A DNA stretch of 64,000 nucleotides from Caldithrix sp. (GTDB taxonomy: Bacteria > Zhuqueibacterota > Zhuqueibacteria > Thermofontimicrobiales > Sulfurfontimicrobiaceae): assembly GCA_020722815.1 (NCBI GenBank), contig DYKB01000001.1, positions 248,001 through 312,000 on the forward strand, read 5' to 3'. Of the stretch, positions 28,762 through 36,832 are shown piece by piece; the first letter of the stretch is position 1; each line of letters begins with the position of its first letter. The notes beneath the pieces were generated by a model, which was given only the letters and a program-made list of their open reading frames with translations, searched no databases and had not been told where the DNA came from. Both the position numbers and the translations under genes were made by a program.

Positions 28762-30156
28762 ATGAAATTTTCCAAAATTCTGATTGTTGATGATGAAAAA
28801 ATTTCAAGAGAACAAATAAAGCGATGGCTAAGAACAGAAAATTATGATTCGGACGAGGCTGAAAATGGTGAAAATGCATTAACTAAAGTAGCAAAAGGAA
28901 ATTATAGCGTTGTTTTATTGGACGTTAAATTACCAGATATTAGTGGTTTCGATGTTTTAAAGCAGATAAAACATCATTATCCTGATACGTGTGTTATAAT
29001 TTTTACTGCTTATGGTGATACAGAAATTACGAAACGCGCTTTACGTGAAGGTGCCGATGATTTTTTTGATAAACCCATAGATTATGAACTGTTATTACCG
29101 AAGATTGAATCAGCAATTGAAAATTTTAAATTACGACGGGACAAAATTACTAAAAAACAGGAAGAAATTAAACAGTTTAGCTTTGAAAATATTATTGGTC
29201 AAAGTCCTAAAATGTGGGATATTTTTAATAAAATAAAAAAAGTTGCCCAAAGTGATAGCACAATTTTAATTCTTGGAGAAAGTGGAACAGGAAAAGAGTT
29301 GATTGCTTCCGCAATTCATCACAATAGTTTGCGCGCTGATAAAAAATTTGTAGTTTTTAATTGTGCCGCAGTTGTTGAAACAATAGTTTCAAGTGACCTT
29401 TTTGGGCATGAGAGAGGTGCGTTTACGGATGCTCATGAACGAAAGTTGGGGAAATTAGAACACGCAAATAACGGGACTATTTTTTTTGATGAAATTGCGG
29501 AATTATCACAACAAGTTCAAACTAAATTTTTACGATTTCTTCAGGAAAGAAAATTTGAACGCTTGGGGGGAAATGAAACTCTTGAAGTCGATGTTCGGGT
29601 ACTGGCCGCGACAAACAAAGATCTGGAAAAACTCATGAATGAAGAAAAATTTCGTAATGATCTCTATTTTCGTCTAAATGTTTTTCCAATCCAACTCCCC
29701 CCTCTCCGTGAAAGGAAAGAGGATATACCATTATTAGTTGAACATATAATCCAAAAAAGTAATTCTAAATTAAAAAGGAACATATTGGGAATCAAGGAAG
29801 ATGCCTTGGATTTTTTAATGGATTATCACTTTCCCGGAAATATTCGGGAATTAGAAAATATTATCGAACGTGCAGTACTTCTCGCCGAAGGAGAATTTTT
29901 GACTATTGAAAATCTACCATCGAATCTAGGAAATCGTCAAACGAAAGTCACTTCCATTTATTTTACTTTGCCCCACGCGCAGGCAAAAGAAGCCTTTGAA
30001 AAAGATTATATTGAGCAGGTCTTAAAAAATCATAATGGCAATATTTCTCAGGCGTGTAAATTTGCAGGTATGGACCGCACCAACTTCAAAGATAAAATGA
30101 AAAAATATGGCATCTCCCGACCGAAAAGTGGGAATCAGGATGTCGATGAAGATTAG
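28762..30156 (+). CDS. NtrC-family sigma-54 response regulator with GAFTDA loop
   Basis: Activator of 464 residues. The receiver is intact (VDDEK, Asp in LLDVKLPDISG, Lys in FDKPID). The AAA+ domain has Walker A GESGTGKE and Walker B FFDEIAE, but the sigma-54 contact loop reads GAFTDA where GAFTGA is canonical. This Asp variant occurs in a subset of the family. The C-terminal Fis-type helix-turn-helix is in ISQACKFAGMDRTNFKDKMKKYG. It ends only 4 bp from the stop of the convergent OmpR-type gene. It is the only DNA-binding output on this strand of the signalling island, so it is the most likely target of kinases 1 and 2. Confidence 0.92.
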   Translation: MKFSKILIVDDEKISREQIKRWLRTENYDSDEAENGENALTKVAKGNYSVVLLDVKLPDISGFDVLKQIKHHYPDTCVIIFTAYGDTEITKRALREGADDFFDKPIDYELLLPKIESAIENFKLRRDKITKKQEEIKQFSFENIIGQSPKMWDIFNKIKKVAQSDSTILILGESGTGKELIASAIHHNSLRADKKFVVFNCAAVVETIVSSDLFGHERGAFTDAHERKLGKLEHANNGTIFFDEIAELSQQVQTKFLRFLQERKFERLGGNETLEVDVRVLAATNKDLEKLMNEEKFRNDLYFRLNVFPIQLPPLRERKEDIPLLVEHIIQKSNSKLKRNILGIKEDALDFLMDYHFPGNIRELENIIERAVLLAEGEFLTIENLPSNLGNRQTKVTSIYFTLPHAQAKEAFEKDYIEQVLKNHNGNISQACKFAGMDRTNFKDKMKKYGISRPKSGNQDVDED

Positions 30157-30160
30157 AATA

Positions 30161-30859
30161 TTATTTTTGATTCACTGTTAATCTAAATCCTTTTCCATGA
30201 ACATTGGTAATTTCTATTCGGCCATCTTTTTTTAGATATTTTCTTAATTTTGAAATATAAACATCCATACTGCGGGCGTTGAAAAAACTATCATCCCCCC
30301 AAATGAGATTTAAAGCCACTTCCCGCTCCAGAATCTGATTTTGATGTAAACAAAGTAAGCGTAATAGTGTTGATTCTTTATCAGTCAGCTTTTGCCCGTG
30401 GTCATTTATTTTTAAAAGCCGGCGCTCAAAATCAAATGAATAATTTCCAATTGCAAAAATATTTTCCGTTGGAACTGGATCCCGATTTTTTTGTACTCGT
30501 TTTAACACAGCCTGAATACGTAAAATTAGTTCTTCCATACTAAATGGCTTGGAAATATAATCATCTCCGCCGATTTTAAAGCCTTCAATCCGATCTTCTT
30601 TCAACGATTTGGCGGTGAGGAAAATCAGCGGGATATCCTGATTGATTTTTCGAATTTCACGCGCCAGTGAAAAGCCATCTTTTTGGGGAAGCATCACATC
30701 GATGCGGCATAAATCGAATTGCCCGGATAAAAAGGTAGCATGTCCCGCCTCGCCGTCTTCACAACGTGTCACCAGAAAATTTTGCAGTTCCAGGGCTTCC
30801 TGAAGAATAAATCCCAGATTGGGATCGTCCTCAATGAGGAGTATTTTATATTTTCCCAT
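30161..30859 (-). CDS. OmpR/PhoB-type response regulator
   Basis: Receiver plus winged-helix regulator, 232 residues from the ATG at 30859 (MGKYKILLIEDD). The track's longer version begins 27 residues upstream in sequence that looks non-coding. The acceptor is in CRIDVMLPQKDG; TAKS and SKPFSMEEL supply the Thr/Lys switch. The C-terminal part ends with MDVYISKLRKYLKKDG..I.NVHGKGFRL, the classical OmpR recognition helix and wing. A truncated kinase lies upstream on the same strand, presumably its former partner. The kinase's ATPase portion is still there but its phospho-acceptor half is gone. Confidence 0.92.
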   Translation of the reverse strand: MGKYKILLIEDDPNLGFILQEALELQNFLVTRCEDGEAGHATFLSGQFDLCRIDVMLPQKDGFSLAREIRKINQDIPLIFLTAKSLKEDRIEGFKIGGDDYISKPFSMEELILRIQAVLKRVQKNRDPVPTENIFAIGNYSFDFERRLLKINDHGQKLTDKESTLLRLLCLHQNQILEREVALNLIWGDDSFFNARSMDVYISKLRKYLKKDGRIEITNVHGKGFRLTVNQK

Positions 30860-30890
30860 CGTATTTAGCTCGTTTATCATTATAAATTTT

Positions 30891-31066
30891 TGCCACGAAA
30901 GCACAAAGACACGCAGAAAATGATAAGTTTTTATAATCAATCACGGAGTAAAAAATGACAGGATAACAGGATTTACAGGATTAGACTTTATTTTTAACCG
31001 ATAGAATTGAGATGATGATATGTATTTTCCCTGTTCATCCATTAAATCCTGTTTAACCTATCATGA
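30891..31066. repeat. Intergenic degenerate repeat with inverted arms
   Basis: The gap holds GCCACGAAAGCACAAAGACAC-like text and then ACAGGATAACAGGATTTACAGGATT. Near 31030-31066 a related string occurs in the opposite orientation (reverse complement: GGTTAAACAGGATTTAATGGAT). Both kinds of string look like interspersed non-coding repeats. Similar but weaker text is seen near 38690 and 50910. It may form a long imperfect stem between the two signalling genes. Confidence 0.5.
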
Positions 31067-31104
31067 AATTGAATAGCCTTACTCAATTCATCTATATAAA
31101 TTGG

Positions 31105-31405
31105 TTAATTTTTCTGAGTATAAGGTAAACTAATAATAAATTTGGTTCCCTTCCCAAATTTGCTGGTTAACCGTATACTCCCCTGATGAGCCTCAACAAT
31201 CAGTTTGACATAGCTTAATCCCAGACCGAAACCTTTTACATCGTGCACATTCCCGGTTGGAACCCGATAATATTTTTCAAAAACACGCTTTTGATCTTCC
31301 GGTTGAATTCCGATGCCGTTATCTTTGATGCTGAGTTGAAATTGCTTTTTAGTGGTAAGACCAATACTTTTAAATTGGAGGTGGTCAATTTGCCACGTCA
31401 AATTA
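31105..31405 (-). pseudogene. Truncated histidine kinase (ATPase domain only)
   Basis: C-terminal part of a histidine kinase. Visible are the D-box [13 protein letters not shown], the F-box FEKYYRVP and the G-box [18 protein letters not shown], ending at SLPYTQKN. The sensor, HisKA helix and N box are missing. In the ORF track the reading frame runs on to 31539, but the residues beyond about 31405 are antisense to a plus-strand NEW3-domain coding sequence, so they are not kinase. A deletion junction near 31395-31420 therefore cut this gene. It sits upstream of the OmpR-type gene, its likely partner. Confidence 0.85.
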
Positions 31406-31410
31406 ATTGA

Positions 31411-32097
31411 TATTTTATTGATCCAGCTAATCAGGCGCGACTTAGTCAATTTAAATTTACTGAACAGACCAATACCCGACGTGCAGCATTGCAGGTCTTC
31501 CTGCCGGATCGGCCTGCGGAAGAAGTAATGAATGATCAAACGATTCCATTCTATGTGTTAATCATTCCTCAGGAGAAGGTGGCAGAATTGGGTGATTTAC
31601 AAACGAAAATTTGGAGTCTGGACGAAATCCAAAATTTCAATGTGGGATTTGTTCGCCTGGAATTAGTCACCTGCGGTGTTGGTAAATTATTGGTTCGTGC
31701 CCCGCAACTCTTCCATTCGATTAAACCGGCTGAAGTCGTTCAAATGCGAATTGATATCATCAATGAAGGCAGCCGACGGTTGGATAATGTGGAAATTAAG
31801 CTCGATATGCCACTGAACTGGAAAAAGCAAATCGAGCCCCAATTAATACCGGCACTTGCCATTGGCGAGGAAAAAATTGTGCAACTCACTTTCATTTCCC
31901 CGGAAGATGTGGGTGTTGGTCGCTATGAGTTACGAATCCGTTCCTCCTCTTTTTCTGAAAATCAGGCGGTAAACGGCGAGGACAAAATTGTGACCGTCGA
32001 AATTCAGCCCGAAACTAATATATGGGGGACATTGATACTCATTCTTTTAATTTTGGGGATTATTATTGGAATCGTAATCTTTGGAATTCGCCTTTGA
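31411..32097 (+). pseudogene. NEW3-domain membrane protein, 5' end missing
   Basis: The track starts this at a TTG (31489), but the same frame stays open and protein-like back to 31411 ([15 protein letters not shown]), where a stop precedes it. The remaining part has a NEW3-like (alpha-galactosidase-associated, COG1470) Ig fold, VVQMRIDIINEGSRRLDNVEIKLDMPLNWK, and ends with a transmembrane helix (LILILLILGIIIGIVIFGI). Such proteins are encoded before ABC-2 transporters in many FCB genomes. The N-terminal half and its start are absent, lost at the junction that also truncates the kinase on the other strand. Confidence 0.8.
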
Positions 32098-32262
32098 CGA
32101 CGATGAACTGATAAACAGGTAAATTTGATTTTTTGACAAAGAGTTCTCAGCGGGCGAAGAGAAAAACTTACCGAAAAGTGATGAAGCGATTGGCAAGAAT
32201 GTCTCTCTGTTCTCTTTTCCGCTTTGTTATTTTAACTTTTTTAAAATTAAAATGAGGCAAAA

Positions 32263-33045
32263 ATGGATGATCAATCAGTCTTGGTTCAATCAGAATCTCA
32301 TGCGATACCTGCAAATAGTCCGATGTTGGAGGCGTTCAATTTAACGAAACGTTATTCAGATGGCGTTTTGGCATTGGATCATATTAATTTTACGGTTTTT
32401 CCCGGTCAAATTTATTCCATGCTTGGGGCAAATGGTGCCGGCAAGACAACGACCATCAATCTATTTCTCAATTTTATCGAGCCGACAGATGGAGAAGCAC
32501 GAATTAATGGCATTGTGACACATCAGGAACCTTTAAAGGCGAAAAGTTAGGTTGCTTACGTATCTGAAAATGTAATGCTTTATCGAAATTTTACGGTTAT
32601 TCAGAATTTTGACTATTTCGCCCGCCTGGGTGGAAAAACGAATTATTCATATAATGATTATGGTCAGGTTTTAGAGCGCGTGGGATTGCAAAAAGAGTTT
32701 TTTAATAAAAAAGTTAAAGATTTCTCCAAAGGGATGATTCAAAAATGCGGAATTGCGGTGGCAATTTTAAAAGATGCGCCGGCGATTTTGCTGGATGAAC
32801 CAACTTCGGGTCTGGATCCAAAGGCCGGTTTCGAATTTATCCAGTTGCTGGAAGCGCTCAGGGATGAGGGGAAAGCGATTTTGATGTCTACGCATGACAT
32901 TTTTCGGGCGAAAACCGTTGCAGATGTGATCGGAATTATGAAAGATGGGCGGCTGGTGATGCAAAAATCACAGGATGAGCTGCAGGGTGAAAATATCGAA
33001 AAAATTTATCTGGATTTTATGTCGGGAGCCGCGAATCATGCTTAA
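32263..33045 (+). pseudogene. ABC transporter ATPase interrupted by in-frame TAG
   Basis: One ATPase gene of about 260 codons is split by TAG at 32548-32550, with the same frame continuing on both sides. Before it are the A-loop region and Walker A GANGAGKTT; after it the signature DFSKGMIQK, Walker B AILLDEPTSGLD and the H-loop STHD. The codon lies between PLKAKS and VAYVSENVMLY, where intact homologues simply continue. Without readthrough the protein ends before the catalytic half. The gene sits 18 bp before the first permease and would energise it. Confidence 0.88.
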
Positions 33046-33063
33046 AATTTTGGAGAAATAACC

Positions 33064-34481
33064 ATGTTAGAACTCATTCTTCGGAAAGAATTATTGGAAA
33101 CAATTCATTCAAAGCGATTTATCTGGACTTTTTTGATCTGTTCTTTGCTGATTCTGCTCACTTTTTATATTGGTGCGCAAAACTACCATTTGAGTGTATT
33201 CCGTTACGAAGCGGCAAAGGCGGAAAATTTGCGAAAAATGGAGGGTGTCACCGATTGGTTGATGGTACGTTCCCACCGGATTTTTCTCCCGCCGGATCCC
33301 CTTGAAGTGCTGGTGACGGGTGTCTCGAATGACATTGGTCGAACCGTGGAAGTAATGGGCAGAGGTGAATTGACGGCCAGTGGGAGTCGTTATAATGAGG
33401 ATCCTTTATTCGCCGTATTTCGTTTTCTTGATCTGGATTTTATTTTTCAAATTGTCCTGTCTTTATTCGCCATTTTCTTTGCGTATAACGCCATCAATGG
33501 TGAAAAAGAAGCCGGTACACTCCGGCTTTCATTGGCGAATTCGGTACCAAAGGACCAGTTTATTCTGGGTAAATTATTGGGTTCCTTTCTGGCATTAGGC
33601 CTGCCGCTTTTGTTACCAATTTTATTGGGATGTCTTCTCCTGCCACTTCTGGGTGTTCCACTGAATGGTCAGGAATGGTTTCGATTGGGATTAATTATTT
33701 TAACCGGATTTTTTTATTTTGGAATTTTTTTAACGCTTTCAATTTTTATTTCTTCCATGACCGAGCGTTCGTCAAGTGCTTTTCTTTATTTATTGGTCAT
33801 CTGGATTTTGATGGTTTTTATTATTCCGCGTGCATCGGTTCTGATTGCTGGCCGAATGGTAGAAGTTCCTTCGGTCGATGAATTGGCCTTTCAGAAGAAT
33901 CGATTCCAATCACAGTTGTGGCTTGAAGACCAGGACAAGATTGGCAAGTATAAAGCACCCGGTATAAAAGATCCTGAAAAAATGGCTACCGAATTTCACA
34001 AATACATGCAGGATTTAGCCGATGAACGTGAAAAAAAGTCAAGTGAATTGGCTGAACGATTGAATGAAGAGCGCCGTATCAAACAAAGTGAACAGGAGTG
34101 GTTGGCATTGGGACTGGCGCGGATTTCACCGGCTGCATTATTTTCACTGGCGGTGACAAATTTGGCGGGTACTTCGTTAATGTTGAAAGAACATTTTGCA
34201 AAGGAAGTGAAAGGTTATCAACCGACCTATCGGCAATTTATGATTGAGAAAACCGGCATGAATCCCGGCCGCGGGATGATGATCTTTCGGATTCGGGACG
34301 ATGATTCAGAAGAAAAGCCAAAACTGATTGATCCCAAAGAATTACCAGCATTTTTATATAAAAAATGGCGCGTAAGGATATTGTTAGCAATTCAATTCTG
34401 GAAATAAGCTTGCTGGCTTTTTTAAATATTGTATTTTTCACAGGTGCATACTTCAGATTTTTGCGTTATGATGTTCGTTAA
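33064..34481 (+). pseudogene. ABC-2 permease 1, frameshifted near the 3' end
   Basis: The ORF to 34407 encodes an ABC-2 permease: helix near residue 20 (FIWTFLICSLLILLTFYIGA), a periplasmic segment, then the cluster of helices around residues 125-280 with INGEKEAGTLRL. Its last residues (WRVRILLAIQFWK) are unlike those of the neighbour permease. If one A is added to the A6 run at 34360-34365, the frame reads MARKDIVSNSILEISLLAF and continues to a final helix and FLRYDVR at 34481. This aligns with the end of permease 2 (FVAFLRHDVW). So the true gene extends to 34481 and has lost one base. Confidence 0.85.
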
Positions 34482-34519
34482 TTGATTAAAATGTTTAATT
34501 TTAAGCTGGAGAAGCGAAT

Positions 34520-35986
34520 ATGCTCTGGACGTTAATTGAAAAAGAATTAAAAAATATCATCACCGGTCCCAAATTTACTATTACTTTTTTAATATCGGCT
34601 ATTCTGATTCTGATGAGCATTTGGATTGGTGTTCAGGAATATCAGGCGGCGGAGAAACAGTATGCGGCCGGGATGCAACTGACACAACAGAAAACAAGCG
34701 AAACCTCTTCCTGGATTTTTTTTTCAACACAAATTTATCGAAAACCGAATCCCTTACCGATTTTTAATGCCGGCATCAGTAATGACATTGGCCGCTTCTC
34801 AGTCGTGCGCCCTTCTGAATCGATAAAAGTGACAAATAGTATTTATGCAGACGATCCCATTTTTGCCATTTTTCGATATCTCGATTTGAGTTTTATAATC
34901 CAGATCGTATTGTCGTTGCTGGTAATTTTGTTTACCTATGATGCGATCAATGGTGAACGCGAAAGTGGAACACTTCGGCTCGTTTTTTCAAATGCTGTCC
35001 CCCGATTTAATTATATACTGGCGAAATTTATGGGTTCCTGGCTGGGGCTGGTGATTCCGTTGCTGATTCCATTTTTACTGAGTTTTCTGCTGCTTCAAAT
35101 TTATCGTATCCAGTTTTCTGGCGAACAATGGATTCGTATTTTGATATTTGGCGGCGTTTCGTTGCTATATTTCACCTTTTTTATCGGATTTGGAATCCTG
35201 GTTTCGGCGTTAACGCGAATTTCCTCGGAATCGTTTTTAATTCTGTTGGTGTGCTGGGTGACTTTGGTACTGATTATCCCGCGGGTGGGCGCAATGTTTG
35301 CCGCTCGAATTGTCCCTGTTCCTTCTCTGGCAGAAATTGAAAGTCAAATTGATGGATTTTCCAAAGATCGCTGGAATCAGTATATGGAAGATATGGAAAT
35401 GCAGTTCCGGGATCGGGAAAGAGAAATGGCTGGCATGACACCTGAACAGCGGCAGAATTATAATAATGAAAATATGTGGAAATGGATGGAAACAGGAGAA
35501 ATGGAACGGCGAAAAGTTCAGGAAGATATTAATCAGGCTTCGCGACGATTAAGGGAAGAGTTGCGAAACAAAAAAATGGTACAGGAACGGCTGATCTTTT
35601 TGTTGGCACGTTTTTCACCCGTTTCAGCCTATCATTTGGCAAGTATGAATTTGACTGATACGGATATTAATTTAAAAATCCGGTTTGAAAATGCGCTGGA
35701 GGTCTATCACCAAATTATATCCGATTTCGTGGCACAAAAACAAAAGGAAAGCGGTTCCATGGGGGGAATTCGCATCTCTGTTGATAGTGAAAAAGGATTT
35801 TCGGTCCAGACCAGTCGAAATCAGGGGCGTATTGATCTAAAAGACCTCCCGCAATTTCAGATGGTTAAAACAGATTCAGGTGAATTAATAAACCGATCGC
35901 TGATTGATCTGGGCCTATTAATTTTCTATTTAATTCTTTCGGTGGTTGGTGGTTTTGTGGCGTTCTTGCGACATGATGTCTGGTGA
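34520..35986 (+). CDS. ABC-2 permease 2
   Basis: Intact permease of 488 residues and paralogue of permease 1: it starts the same way (KELKNIITGPKFTITFLISAILILMSIWIGVQEY) and has the same INGERESGTLRL segment after the third helix, a coiled charged region around residues 280-360, and a final helix (GLLIFYLILSVVGGFVAFL). About seven membrane helices are predicted. The family exports undefined substrates such as lipids, sugars or drugs, with an ATPase and often a NEW3-domain partner. It lies 38 bp after the repaired end of permease 1. The ATPase before it is broken here. Confidence 0.88.
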   Translation: MLWTLIEKELKNIITGPKFTITFLISAILILMSIWIGVQEYQAAEKQYAAGMQLTQQKTSETSSWIFFSTQIYRKPNPLPIFNAGISNDIGRFSVVRPSESIKVTNSIYADDPIFAIFRYLDLSFIIQIVLSLLVILFTYDAINGERESGTLRLVFSNAVPRFNYILAKFMGSWLGLVIPLLIPFLLSFLLLQIYRIQFSGEQWIRILIFGGVSLLYFTFFIGFGILVSALTRISSESFLILLVCWVTLVLIIPRVGAMFAARIVPVPSLAEIESQIDGFSKDRWNQYMEDMEMQFRDREREMAGMTPEQRQNYNNENMWKWMETGEMERRKVQEDINQASRRLREELRNKKMVQERLIFLLARFSPVSAYHLASMNLTDTDINLKIRFENALEVYHQIISDFVAQKQKESGSMGGIRISVDSEKGFSVQTSRNQGRIDLKDLPQFQMVKTDSGELINRSLIDLGLLIFYLILSVVGGFVAFLRHDVW

Positions 35987-36060
35987 TGCATGTCCAAAAT
36001 ACCAGACTAAAAAATTTGTGACCGCAAATTGCACCGATTTCATAGAAAAAAATATTTGGA

Positions 36061-36750
36061 TTATTTTTTATCCCCTTTATTTTTCCTTCGCTCCCAAAGC
36101 CAGCCGAGGAAGGGAACCAGAATGGTCGTCCAGAGCCACTTCCAGTTTTCGGCGACAAATGCAGTGACCTGTTGCTGCCAGGTGACAACGATTTTGATTT
36201 CTTCAGACAGCGTTTGAACAGTATAGGGGAGATCTTTGCCATCGAGTGTAAAAATAGCATCCATGCTTAAATATAATTTTTGAATTCCGGGTGTAGTTGC
36301 TGTAATCTCCCAGCGCCATTCGGTCGTACCGTCTAAATTAATCAATTGCAATGCTGGCGAAATGGCTTCGATTTTAAATCCACTCCCTTTCAGACTGGCG
36401 GTCATGATTTGCGAAACCCGGATTTGCTGTTGTCGAATTTCGCCTTCTTCCTCTATCTTTTTTTTGAGTTCCGGGAAAGTTTCTTTAAGAGAAAGTAATA
36501 ATTGAATCCCTTGCTTTTCATTCAATTCCATAGTTTGGGGAACATTAAAGACGACTTTGCCAGGCTTAAACTGATCGAAAATGTCCTCATCGGATACTGC
36601 TTCTTTCGATGCCGCGTCAACTTTTTTGCTTTTTTTAAATTCTTCTGGTCCTGGCTCCTCGGCTCTTTCTTTTTGTGCACACTGGACAACAAGCATAAAA
36701 CTCAATCCAATGATGAGTCCAGTCAAATAAATATAAAATCCTTTTTTCAT
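36061..36750 (-). CDS. Predicted lipoprotein with C-terminal membrane helix
   Basis: Protein of 229 residues, not recognised. The N-terminus is a signal peptide with a possible lipobox (MLVVQC, Cys at about residue 24). Then comes a charged, Lys/Glu-rich stretch and a middle region with beta-strand character (WRWEITATTPGIQKLYLSMDAIF). The end has a tryptophan-rich hydrophobic segment (FVAENWKWLWTTILVPFLGWLW) before basic residues. A lipid anchor plus a C-terminal helix would tether it twice. It follows the ABC operon convergently and precedes the amidohydrolase gene on its own strand. Function unknown. Confidence 0.65.
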   Translation of the reverse strand: MKKGFYIYLTGLIIGLSFMLVVQCAQKERAEEPGPEEFKKSKKVDAASKEAVSDEDIFDQFKPGKVVFNVPQTMELNEKQGIQLLLSLKETFPELKKKIEEEGEIRQQQIRVSQIMTASLKGSGFKIEAISPALQLINLDGTTEWRWEITATTPGIQKLYLSMDAIFTLDGKDLPYTVQTLSEEIKIVVTWQQQVTAFVAENWKWLWTTILVPFLGWLWERRKNKGDKK

Positions 36751-36832
36751 TTTTGACCCCTTTTTTTCTTAAAAATAAGAAGTTAACGACCAATTAAAAT
36801 ATAACAAAAGCAATGCCAAAAGCTCATTTTAA

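Noticed and set aside
31409-31539. N-terminal part of the 144-residue kinase ORF
   Set aside because: This stretch ([14 protein letters not shown]...) is antisense to NEW3 coding sequence; the frame is open by chance.
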